Shown here in pieces: positions 1 through 6,256 of a stretch of 6,319 nt of DNA (its first letter is position 1; every line of letters starts with the position of its first letter). The position numbers and the translations under genes are program-made. A model generated the notes under the pieces. That model was not told where the DNA came from, ran no database searches, and was given only the letters and a program-made list of their open reading frames with translations. This DNA comes from Planctomycetaceae bacterium (lineage in GTDB: Bacteria > Planctomycetota > Planctomycetia > Planctomycetales > Planctomycetaceae), in assembly GCA_003445035.1 (NCBI GenBank), contig DLVV01000182.1:8291-14609 (forward strand), given 5' to 3'.

Positions 1-24
1 CATTCCGCAGCCCATTCCGCAGCC
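1..24. repeat. 12-base perfect tandem repeat, two copies
   Basis: CATTCCGCAGCC occurs twice head to tail (1-12 and 13-24). The array may continue left of the window. In the frame ending at 46 it encodes a repeated Ile-Pro-Gln-Pro unit, which would fit a coding minisatellite in the tail of the upstream gene. Confidence 0.6.
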
Positions 25-46
25 GAACACCCGTCAAATTCCCTAG
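2..46 (+). CDS. Possible C-terminal tail of an upstream gene (partial)
   Basis: One + frame is open from the left edge and ends in TAG at 44-46, reading IPQPIPQPNTRQIP and then stop. The Pro/Gln-rich tail comes from a perfect 12-base tandem repeat. A low-complexity tail ending just before a lipoprotein gene could be the end of a secreted or envelope protein. The other two + frames are also open across these bases, so the frame choice is not secure. The TAG shares its last base with a GTG at 46 that is in frame with the next gene, an arrangement sometimes seen in translationally coupled genes. Too little remains to name a function. Confidence 0.3.
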   Translation: MPQPIPQPNTRQIP

Positions 47-111
47 TGAGCCTGGATTGCAGGCCGGCCAGGGTCGGTGTTCTGGTGGCAGACCGTGAGC
101 GACAGGCCCTC

Positions 112-690
112 ATGTTCTCTTCCTCGCCCCGCCGGCTTCGAGTCCACAGGACACGGTCTCGTTGGACCGCCCGGTCTGTTCTGGGGCTGACGGTTCTGGC
201 CGCAGGCGTGATTGTCGCAGGCGGTGGTTGTGGGTACCTGATCGGTCCCCAGCATCGCGAGCAGGTCCGGTCGATTGCGGTGCCGGTGTTTGCCTGCAGC
301 GACGATCGGCCCGGGCTGGGCCTGAGATTGACCGAGGCGGTGCACAAGGAAATCCAGCGTCGGCTGCCCTACCGGGTCATTCCCGGCGGGTCGGCCGATT
401 CGAGACTGATCGGTCGCGTGCTGGGTGCTTACAAGGACGTCGTGGGCGAGACCCGTAACGATGATCCTCGGACGTTGCAGTTTCAGTTGGCGGTCGAAGT
501 GACCTGGACGGACATGAGAACCCAGAAAGTCCTGGCCCAGCGGGTGGTGGCCGACGACAGTCCGGCGGTGACGTTGATGAGCGGCGCGAGTTTTTCTCCC
601 GAGACGGGACAATCGATGGCGACCGCGTCCCAGGAGGTCATCAACCGGATGGCTCGCCAGATTGTCGACTTGCTCGAAGCCCCCTGGTAG
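112..690 (+). CDS. lptE: LptE-like LPS-assembly lipoprotein
   Basis: The 192-residue product resembles the short LptE-like lipoproteins of Planctomycetes. LptE is the outer-membrane lipoprotein that plugs the LptD barrel and helps insert lipopolysaccharide into the outer leaflet. With ATG 112 the N-terminus is an Arg-rich stretch (7-21), a hydrophobic segment (22-37, SVLGLTVLAAGVIVAG) and then Cys40-Gly-Tyr, a lipoprotein signal with a weak lipobox (GGG before Cys instead of the usual L-A/S-G/A). The mature part has the family's order: a 'VRSIAVPVF' strand (about 52-60), 'LTEAVHKEIQRR' helix, 'YRVI...ADSRLIGRVLG', then 'LQFQLAVEVTWTDMRTQKVLAQR', and a C-terminal helix ending at Trp192. An in-frame GTG at 46 would add 22 residues with no signal-like character. 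ATG 112 has a partial AGG five bases upstream and gives the more normal signal peptide. The sulfatase gene follows after 19 bases on the same strand. The family call rests on recalled sequence resemblance. Confidence 0.75.
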   Translation: MFSSSPRRLRVHRTRSRWTARSVLGLTVLAAGVIVAGGGCGYLIGPQHREQVRSIAVPVFACSDDRPGLGLRLTEAVHKEIQRRLPYRVIPGGSADSRLIGRVLGAYKDVVGETRNDDPRTLQFQLAVEVTWTDMRTQKVLAQRVVADDSPAVTLMSGASFSPETGQSMATASQEVINRMARQIVDLLEAPW

Positions 691-709
691 AGACCCGTGG
701 ATCCGTCCG

Positions 710-2164
710 GTGACCTCGCCTCCCAACATTCTCTGGTATTGCACCGACCAGCAGCGGTTTGACACCATCGCCGCACTGGGCAACCCGTACGTCCACACGC
801 CGACGATCGATTCACTGGTTGCCGACGGCACGGCGATGACCTGTTGTTACTGCCAGAGTCCGATCTGCACACCGAGCCGAGCCAGCTTCCTGACGGGGCT
901 TTACCCGAGCCGAGCCCGCAACTGCCGCAATGGGAACGAGAATTACCCGGGGCACCCCAAGCTGGTCTCCAGGCGTTTGTCCGAGGCGGGCTACGATTGC
1001 GGGCTGATCGGCAAGTTCCACCTGCAGAGTGCCGGTCGCCGGACCGAGCCGCGACTTGAAGAGGACGGCTACCGCTACTGGAAGTTCAGCCATGCTCCGC
1101 GAGATGACTGGCCCCAGGGCCACGATTACGCCGAGTGGGTCCGCGGGCAGGGTGGGAATCTCGATGAACTTCGTGTCCGCGATGACCGGGTGCCTCCCGA
1201 ACTGCACCAGACAACCTGGGCAACCGAGCGAGCAATCGAGTTCATCACCCAGGATCGGTCCGAACCGTGGATGCTCAGCGTGAACGTCTACGACCCTCAC
1301 CCGCCCTTCATTCCGCCCCGGGTCTACGCCGACCGTTTCGACCCGGAGCAGATGCCCGGCCCGTATTTTCGTGACAGCGATCTCGCCGCCCAGGCGGCCC
1401 TGTCCGAGGTCGATTTTCAGACGCTGGCGGCCCACCCCGACACGTTCGATGGACGTCGAATCCAGGCGTTGTACTACGCGATGATCGCCCAGGTCGATGA
1501 ACAGCTGGCCCGGCTGCTGGACAGCCTGGACGCGACCGGCCAGCGTGACAACACCCTGGTCATCTTCACCAGTGACCACGGCGAGTCGCTGGGTGACCAC
1601 GGCTTGCTCTACAAGGGTTGCCGGTTCTACGAGGGCCTGGTGCGGGTGCCGCTGATCTTTCGCTGGCCCGGCCGGGTGCAGGCGGGAGTGCAAAGCGACG
1701 CTCTGGTCGAACTGCTCGACAAGTCGGCCACCATCGTCGATGTCGCCGGCGCCGACGGACTCGAACAGATGCAGGGTACCAGTCTCTGGCCGTTGCTGAC
1801 CGGGGAGGTGTCTCCCGGGCACCACCGGGATTTTGTTCGCAGCGAATACTACGATGCTCTGGATCCGGCTTTCATCGGAACCGGTTCTCCGGACACGCCC
1901 AGTCCCGACGACTCGTCGGGTGATGGTGACCAGCCGGCGGGGACCTACGGCACGATGTTTCGTGACGGTCGTCACAAGCTGGCCGTCTACCACGGCCATG
2001 ACATCGGCGAGTTGTTTGATCTCGAGGCCGACCCGTGGGAGTTCAAGAACCTCTGGGACGATCCCTCCGCCGCTGACATCAAGCTGCGGTTGCTCAAGGC
2101 GAGTTTCGACGCATCGATCCGGTACGGTGTCGATGTCGGCACCCGGCGGATCGCGCCGATGTGA
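710..2164 (+). CDS. Sulfatase (formylglycine-dependent, alkaline phosphatase superfamily), apparently cytoplasmic
   Basis: This 484-residue enzyme should hydrolyse sulfate esters, though the substrate cannot be told from the sequence. The type I sulfatase signature is complete: Cys53-Thr-Pro-Ser-Arg57 followed by T62-G63, where Cys53 is the residue converted to formylglycine by a maturation enzyme not encoded here. Other active-site elements are Asp13 in 'CTDQQR' (metal), Lys102-Phe-His104, 'DPHPPF' 195-200 with His197, and the metal pair Asp289-His290 in 'TSDHGE' followed by Lys302. The C-terminal subdomain ends with 'GELFDLEADPWEFKNLWDDP', common in this superfamily. Residues 391-411 are an acidic Ser/Pro/Gly-rich insert, probably a surface loop. 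GTG 710 places the first beta-strand ('NILWYC') at once after the start, the usual spacing in family members lacking a signal peptide. A TTG at 662 would overlap lptE and adds no hydrophobic segment. No Shine-Dalgarno is seen. The gene converges on ftsY. The TDQQR clade includes choline sulfatase and phosphonate monoester hydrolase-like enzymes, so specificity could differ. Confidence 0.9.
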   Translation: MTSPPNILWYCTDQQRFDTIAALGNPYVHTPTIDSLVADGTAMTCCYCQSPICTPSRASFLTGLYPSRARNCRNGNENYPGHPKLVSRRLSEAGYDCGLIGKFHLQSAGRRTEPRLEEDGYRYWKFSHAPRDDWPQGHDYAEWVRGQGGNLDELRVRDDRVPPELHQTTWATERAIEFITQDRSEPWMLSVNVYDPHPPFIPPRVYADRFDPEQMPGPYFRDSDLAAQAALSEVDFQTLAAHPDTFDGRRIQALYYAMIAQVDEQLARLLDSLDATGQRDNTLVIFTSDHGESLGDHGLLYKGCRFYEGLVRVPLIFRWPGRVQAGVQSDALVELLDKSATIVDVAGADGLEQMQGTSLWPLLTGEVSPGHHRDFVRSEYYDALDPAFIGTGSPDTPSPDDSSGDGDQPAGTYGTMFRDGRHKLAVYHGHDIGELFDLEADPWEFKNLWDDPSAADIKLRLLKASFDASIRYGVDVGTRRIAPM

Positions 2165-2183
2165 TGGGTCGCCGCCGGTTGGC

Positions 2184-3137
2184 TCAGGAGTCCTCGGCGA
2201 ACAGGGCTTCGACGAACCAGTTGGCGTCGAACGGTTCCAGGTCTTCGATACCCTCGCCGACTCCGACGTACTTGACCGGCAGGTCCATCTGCTGCCGGAT
2301 CGGAACGACGATTCCTCCACGGGCGGTGCCGTCCAGCTTGGCCAGCACGATGCCGGTGCAATCGACGATCTCGGTGAAATTCCTCGCCTGGCTGATCCCG
2401 TTCTGGCCCGTCGTGGCATCGAGCACCAGCAGGCTTTCGTGAGGTGCTCCGGGCACCTTGTTGGAAATCACCCTGTGGATCTTCTCGAGTTCCTGCATCA
2501 GGTTGCGATCGGTCTGCAGTCGCCCGGCGGTGTCCACAACCAGGCAGTCGACTCCCGCCTCGATCGCTCTCTCGCAGCCGGCGTAGGCCACGCTGGCCGG
2601 ATCGCTGCCCGATTCGCCGGTGACAATTTCGCACCCCAGCCGCTGGCTCCACAACGTCAGTTGCTCGACCGCTGCAGCCCGGTAGGTGTCTCCGGCGACC
2701 AGCAGCAGGCTGCGGCCCGAGGAGATCAGCAGGTGGGCGATCTTGGCGATCGAGGTGGTCTTACCGACACCGTTGACGCCGGCGACCAGGATCACCGTGA
2801 GACCTTCGGTGGCGAATGAGAGCGGTGCCAGGGGGTTGTCGTTGTCCCAGTCGGGCTGTTGACCGGTCGCTCCGGCCAACTGGCTTTTCAGCGTGTCCTT
2901 GACCGTTGCGAAGACCGCCTCGACATCGACGGTCCGACCACCGTGCTGTTCCCGCAGCTGGGTGATTACTGCTGTCGAGGCCGCCACCCCCATGTCGGTC
3001 TTCAGCAACCGGCCCTCGAGTTGTCTCAACTGGTCCTCGTCCAGGATCCGACCGTCACGGAACACGTCACGGATGTCCGACCGGAGCAGGTCCTTGGTTT
3101 TTTGGAGTCCGCGCTTGAGGCGATCGAAGAGTCCCAT
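2184..3137 (-). CDS. ftsY: Signal recognition particle receptor FtsY
   Basis: FtsY is the SRP-GTPase at the inner face of the cytoplasmic membrane that docks SRP-ribosome complexes for handover to the Sec translocon. The 317 residues comprise an N domain (about 1-100) and G domain. GTPase motifs: G1 'GVNGVGKTT' 120-128, the SRP-type insertion-box motif 'DTYRAAAVEQL' 150-160, G3 'DTAGR' 202-206, G4 'AKLDGTARGG' 266-275 (the family usually has TKLDG; Ala replaces Thr), and the closing 'GVGEGIEDLEPF' 292-303. 'MGLFDRLKRGLQKTKDLL' at the start is a basic amphipathic helix, the element known to bind lipid in FtsY. The long acidic A domain of E. coli FtsY is absent, as in many compact FtsYs. It is separated from Ffh by 'GVGE...DLEPF' at the C-terminus and by the lack of an M domain. 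ATG 3137 is the family start; no clear Shine-Dalgarno precedes it. It is last in the leftward hflX-rhaB-ftsY block, 57 bases after rhaB. Confidence 0.97.
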   Translation of the reverse strand: MGLFDRLKRGLQKTKDLLRSDIRDVFRDGRILDEDQLRQLEGRLLKTDMGVAASTAVITQLREQHGGRTVDVEAVFATVKDTLKSQLAGATGQQPDWDNDNPLAPLSFATEGLTVILVAGVNGVGKTTSIAKIAHLLISSGRSLLLVAGDTYRAAAVEQLTLWSQRLGCEIVTGESGSDPASVAYAGCERAIEAGVDCLVVDTAGRLQTDRNLMQELEKIHRVISNKVPGAPHESLLVLDATTGQNGISQARNFTEIVDCTGIVLAKLDGTARGGIVVPIRQQMDLPVKYVGVGEGIEDLEPFDANWFVEALFAEDS

Positions 3138-3194
3138 CGTGGTGTCTTGCTTCTTGTGGTTGGGAATGGTGTGCGGGTGCGGGATGTGGCGAGG

Positions 3195-4688
3195 TCAGCC
3201 GCCGAGGTTGTCGAAGCGGTTTCGGGCGTCATCCCATGCGGTGGAGTTGGCCGGGGAGAAGGTGGTCGGTTGAGCCGAGTTGGCGACGATCTCGCGGATG
3301 TCGGCGAGCGAATCGAGGGCACCGGTGGCGCGGGCCTGCAGCAGCACGTTGCCCAGCGCGGTGGCTTCGACCGGTCCGGCCACAACCGGTCGACCACAGG
3401 CATCGGCGGTGAACTGGTTGAGCAGTTCGTTCTGAGAACCTCCTCCCACCACGTGGATCACCTCGCTTGCCTCCCCGGTCAACGACTCGATCTGTTCGAG
3501 CACGGCCCGGTATTTCAGGGCCAGGCTCTCCAGCGCGCAGCGGATCAGTGCCCCGTCGCTGTCGGGTTCGGGCTGTCCGGTCCGTCGACAGAAGTCCCGT
3601 ATGGCCGTCGGCATGCAAGGGGGCTTGAGAAACGAGGGATCGTCGGGGTTCACCAGTGAAACGAAAGGGGACGCTTCGGTGGCCTGCCGCGTCAGCGTGT
3701 CGTAGTCGACGTCCCGCCCGTCACGGGCGAACGCCCGGCGGCATTCCTGGACCAGCCACAGGCCCATGATGTTCTTGAGCAACCGGAAGGTGCCGTCGAC
3801 ACCTCCCTCGTTGGTTGCGTTGGCCGCGAGGGTCTCGGGCCCGGTCACCGCTTCGGGGACCTCGGCCCCCATCAGGGACCAGGTTCCCGAGCTGATGTAG
3901 GTCCAGTTGGAGGAGCCGGTCCGGTCGGTGGGCACCGCGGCGACCGCAGAACCGGTGTCGTGAGTGGCCGGCGTGATGACGTCGATGCGGTCCAGTCCCG
4001 CGGCGGCGGCGATGTCATCGCGTAACCGACCCAGTGTCGTTCCCGGCGACACGACCTCGGGAAAGATCTCCGAGGGCAGCTCGAACCGTCCCAGCAATTC
4101 GGTCGCCCAGTCGTTTCTCGCGGGGTCGTAGCATTGCGTCGTCGTTGCGTTGGTGAACTCGACAACCCGGCTGCCGCAGAGCAGCCAGTGGAAGTAGTCG
4201 GGGATCATCAACAGCCGTTCGGCCTGGTCCAGCAGCGAGGGATTGTCCCGCTTCATCGCCAACAGCTGGTAGAGCGTGTTGAGTTCCATGAACTGCAGGC
4301 CGGTTGCCGCGAAGATCTCTTCACGAGGCACTCTCTCGCAGGCGGTCGCCAGCATCCCGGTGGTCCGGCTGTCGCGGTAATGCCACGGCAGGCCCAGCAA
4401 TTCGTCGGTGGCCGACATCAGCACGTAGTCGACTCCCCAGGTGTCGACGCCGACGCTCCGGATCCGATCGCCGAAACGGTCGGCCGCCGCGGCCAGCCCG
4501 TCCTGGATGCCTCGCCACAGCCCCAGCACGTTCCATCTCAGCGTGTCGCCGACCCGGACAGGGCCGTTGGCAAATCGGTGCAGTTGCTCGAGACGGACCG
4601 AGCGGCCGTCGAAGAGACCCGCCACCACGCGGCCACTCTCGGCTCCCAGATCCACACCCAGATAACACTGCTCGGACATGGTGCCCAT
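3195..4688 (-). CDS. rhaB: Rhamnulokinase (FGGY carbohydrate kinase family)
   Basis: The enzyme phosphorylates L-rhamnulose with ATP to L-rhamnulose 1-phosphate, the second step of L-rhamnose catabolism, in the cytoplasm. The 497 residues match the usual size of the family (E. coli RhaB is just under 490). Visible signatures: '[10 protein letters not shown]' 11-20 (N-terminal phosphate loop; AESGR is typical of RhaB), 'VDTWGVDY' 81-88 and 'WHYRDSRT' 102-109 (sugar-binding region), '[15 protein letters not shown]' 239-253 with likely catalytic base Asp244, '[11 protein letters not shown]' 264-274, and the C-terminal ATP-site signature '[24 protein letters not shown]' 412-435 followed by 'EATALGN' 441-447. 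Two ATGs compete, at 4688 and, three codons in, 4679 ([12 protein letters not shown]); neither has a clear Shine-Dalgarno. It lies 32 bases after hflX and 57 before ftsY on the same strand, so is probably co-transcribed with them. No isomerase, aldolase, transporter or regulator for rhamnose lies in the window. A related deoxyketose kinase activity (e.g. on L-fuculose) is possible, but the motifs favour RhaB. Confidence 0.93.
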   Translation of the reverse strand: MGTMSEQCYLGVDLGAESGRVVAGLFDGRSVRLEQLHRFANGPVRVGDTLRWNVLGLWRGIQDGLAAAADRFGDRIRSVGVDTWGVDYVLMSATDELLGLPWHYRDSRTTGMLATACERVPREEIFAATGLQFMELNTLYQLLAMKRDNPSLLDQAERLLMIPDYFHWLLCGSRVVEFTNATTTQCYDPARNDWATELLGRFELPSEIFPEVVSPGTTLGRLRDDIAAAAGLDRIDVITPATHDTGSAVAAVPTDRTGSSNWTYISSGTWSLMGAEVPEAVTGPETLAANATNEGGVDGTFRLLKNIMGLWLVQECRRAFARDGRDVDYDTLTRQATEASPFVSLVNPDDPSFLKPPCMPTAIRDFCRRTGQPEPDSDGALIRCALESLALKYRAVLEQIESLTGEASEVIHVVGGGSQNELLNQFTADACGRPVVAGPVEATALGNVLLQARATGALDSLADIREIVANSAQPTTFSPANSTAWDDARNRFDNLGG

Positions 4689-4707
4689 GATAGTGGTTCG
4701 CCGCGAC

Positions 4708-4739
4708 GGAAGAAAAAGAACTACCGCACGGTCACCGTG
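4708..4739 (-). terminator. Weak terminator-like element at the 3' end of hflX
   Basis: Read leftward, a 5-bp stem CACGG/CCGTG with a 3-base loop (4727-4739) lies in the last codons of hflX, and after the TAG there is a T-rich run (complement of 4710-4720, TTCTTTTTCTT). The stem is short and about six bases separate it from the T run, so it is at best a partial terminator or attenuator that could lower rhaB-ftsY expression relative to hflX. The T run may be chance. Confidence 0.2.
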
Positions 4740-6007
4740 GTGCCGCTGCCGTGGATCTGCTCGGCAAACCGCCGGGGGATTCGGTAGATCAACCGCATCG
4801 TCTTCTCGTTGTATTCGCTGTCGGTCATCCGGCCGTGTTCGTTGAGGAATGCCAGCAGACGGCCGTTGCCGATGTCGGTTTCGATCTCCACCTCCACCTC
4901 GCCCTCACCGAGCATCTCGCACACCGCCGCGGACAGCCGGTCCAGGCCCAGTCCGGACGTGGCGCTGATCGCGACGCAGTGTTGCGTCTTGGCCCGCAGG
5001 ATGTCGATGTCCGTCCGGTCCTCGACCGTGTCGATCTTGTTGAGCACCAGTACCTGTGGCAGGTCACTGGCTCCGACATCCTCCAGCACACTGTTGACCG
5101 TTGCGATCTGGTCGGACACCCGGGGATGACCCGCGTCGGCGACGTGCAGCAGCAGATCGGCACGGCGGGTTTCTTCGAGCGTGGACCGGAACGAGGCGAC
5201 CAGGTGGTGTGGCAGGTCGCGGACGAAACCGACCGTGTCGCTGAGCAGCACCTCGCCCCAACCAGGGATCTCCCAGCGGCGGGTTCGTGTGTCGAGCGTG
5301 GCAAAGAGCTTGTCGGCGACCAGCACGTCGGCTCCGGCCAGAACCTGCATCAGCGTGCTCTTGCCGGCATTGGTGTAGCCGACCAGCGAGACGGTCATGT
5401 GGTCAGCGCGACGAGACACCTCGCGGCGACGTCGACCCTCGACCTCCTTCAACCGTCGCCGCAGTTCGGACACTCGCCTGTCAATCAATCGTCGGTCGGT
5501 CTCGATCTGCCGCTCGCCCGGACCGCGACCCGTGCCGATCCCACCCTCGATCCGCTCGAGGTGAGTCCACAGCCGCTTCAGACGCGGACGGAAATAGAGC
5601 AACTGGGCCAGCTCGACCTGCAGCTTCGCTTCGTAGGTCTGGGCACGCGTGGCGAAGATGTCCAGGATCACCTCACTGCGGTCGACGATGATCGTCTGCA
5701 GGGCCTCTTCCAGGTTGCGGCTCTGAGCCGGTGTCAGGTTGTTGTCGAAGACGACCAGCTGGGCCTCGTGAGCTTCGATCAAGTCGACCAGCTCCTCGAC
5801 CTTGCCACTGCCCAGGCAGGTGGCCGGATGAGGCCGCGGGCGGACCTGGATCATTTCGTGGACCACCTGCACACCAGCCGTCGTTGCGAGGCCGTGGATC
5901 TCCTCCAATGCCTCTTCGCGGTTGCGACGCTGGCTCCGGTCCAGAACGCGGACCAGGATACCACGCTTCAGCTTGACGCTGAGCTCTTCTCGCTTCGGTT
6001 CAGCCAA
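4721..6007 (-). CDS. hflX: Ribosome-associated GTPase HflX
   Basis: HflX is a cytoplasmic GTPase that binds the 50S subunit and splits stalled or stress-arrested 70S ribosomes. The 428-residue length is normal. The N-terminal HflX domain covers about 15-145, including '[14 protein letters not shown]' (60-73) and '[16 protein letters not shown]' (85-100). Next are the conserved Gly-rich linker '[19 protein letters not shown]' (155-173), a basic coiled-coil helix (about 174-202), and the G domain: G1 'GYTNAGKST' 210-218, G3 '[11 protein letters not shown]' 257-267, G4 'NKID' 323-326, G5 'SAT' 348-350. The C-terminal beta-rich domain ends at Arg428 (370-428). In the linker there appears to be one Gly more than the GTRGPGE form I recall as typical. 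The start is TTG at 6007: no ATG or GTG occurs in frame between the stop at 6050-6052 and the conserved region, and MAEPKREEL suits the family. No Shine-Dalgarno is seen. It is first in the leftward block, with a possible promoter about 40 bases upstream. Confidence 0.96.
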   Translation of the reverse strand: MAEPKREELSVKLKRGILVRVLDRSQRRNREEALEEIHGLATTAGVQVVHEMIQVRPRPHPATCLGSGKVEELVDLIEAHEAQLVVFDNNLTPAQSRNLEEALQTIIVDRSEVILDIFATRAQTYEAKLQVELAQLLYFRPRLKRLWTHLERIEGGIGTGRGPGERQIETDRRLIDRRVSELRRRLKEVEGRRRREVSRRADHMTVSLVGYTNAGKSTLMQVLAGADVLVADKLFATLDTRTRRWEIPGWGEVLLSDTVGFVRDLPHHLVASFRSTLEETRRADLLLHVADAGHPRVSDQIATVNSVLEDVGASDLPQVLVLNKIDTVEDRTDIDILRAKTQHCVAISATSGLGLDRLSAAVCEMLGEGEVEVEIETDIGNGRLLAFLNEHGRMTDSEYNEKTMRLIYRIPRRFAEQIHGSGTTVTVR

Positions 6008-6046
6008 CTGCAGTCTGCCGTCGGGTAGGCGGAAGTGACCTGGGCC

Positions 6047-6076
6047 AGTTTAGGCTGGAGACCGCGGCTGAGCCAA
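6047..6076 (-). promoter_or_regulatory. Possible sigma-70-type promoter for hflX-rhaB-ftsY
   Basis: On the - strand, TTGGCT (complement of 6071-6076) and TAAACT (complement of 6047-6052) are separated by 18 bases. The -10 box matches the TATAAT consensus at four of six positions, but the -35 box is weaker. Transcription from here would give a leader of roughly 30 bases before the TTG start at 6007. In so GC-rich a region, this AT-containing element in the right place is suggestive only; planctomycete promoter rules are poorly known. Confidence 0.3.
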
Positions 6077-6120
6077 GCGCCGGGATTGCAGATAGCCAAA
6101 CCGGGGCACGGTTCAGGTCG

Positions 6121-6166
6121 TGTTAAAAGAACAAACCGAAAGGACGTTTCTCACACGTCCTTTCGG
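6121..6166 (-). terminator. Strong rho-independent terminator, leftward
   Basis: A perfect 12-bp inverted repeat, CCGAAAGGACGT at 6136-6147 and ACGTCCTTTCGG at 6155-6166, encloses a 7-base loop. Read leftward, the stem is followed directly by TTTGTTCTTTTAACA (complement of 6121-6135), a T-rich tail. Read rightward it is followed by CCCGTCC, with no T run, so orientation is clear. It lies upstream of hflX and its probable promoter, so it must end a transcript that starts to the right, insulating hflX from it. Confidence 0.85.
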
Positions 6167-6177
6167 CCCGTCCAGGT

Positions 6178-6193
6178 GTGATGTGGTGATGTG
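6178..6193. repeat. 8-base perfect tandem repeat, two copies
   Basis: GTGATGTG is repeated directly at 6178-6185 and 6186-6193, just to the right of the terminator stem. Two copies of a low-complexity octamer carry no clear meaning; it could be slippage or half-sites of a protein-binding sequence. Confidence 0.4.
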
Positions 6194-6211
6194 AAGCTGA
6201 GGTGGGAAGTA

Positions 6212-6256
6212 GGCCCCTCTCCAAGGGCCGGTGGGGGCCGGCCTCTCACAGCCGGC
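6212..6256. repeat. Cluster of overlapping GC-rich dyads
   Basis: Three inverted repeats overlap. GGCCC(CTCTCCAA)GGGCC spans 6212-6229, with five G-C pairs, and can extend by two weaker pairs when read leftward. GGCCGG(TGGGGG)CCGGCC spans 6226-6243. GCCGGC(CTCTCACA)GCCGGC runs from about 6237 to 6256. They share bases, so only some can form together. In a leftward transcript they lie 46 to 90 bases before the terminator stem, in a place suited to a structured 3' UTR or small RNA. No known RNA family is recognised, and chance pairing is easy at this GC content. Confidence 0.45.

Noticed and set aside
43..831. 262-codon - strand frame over lptE
   Set aside because: Antisense to a coherent lipoprotein with signal peptide; translation is His/Gln/Arg-rich noise.
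2143..2178. 7-bp inverted repeat CCGGCGG...CCGCCGG at the sulfatase/ftsY convergence, considered as a bidirectional terminator
   Set aside because: The loop is 22 bases, one arm lies inside the sulfatase coding sequence, and there is no T run on either side.
812..2419. Long open frame (535 codons) on the - strand across the sulfatase
   Set aside because: It is antisense to a gene with complete catalytic motifs, runs into ftsY, and its translation has no recognisable domain; long antisense frames are expected with strong G/C third-position bias.
1833..2819. 328-codon + strand frame across the sulfatase end and ftsY
   Set aside because: It crosses the stop of one real gene and runs antisense to another; composition is Arg/Ser-rich, then Asp/Gln-rich, with no domain.
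4751..6028. 425-codon + strand frame antisense to nearly all of hflX
   Set aside because: hflX is certain from its GTPase motifs; the antisense translation is rich in Gln, Asp, Val and Leu without domain structure, as expected of a mirrored GC-rich gene.
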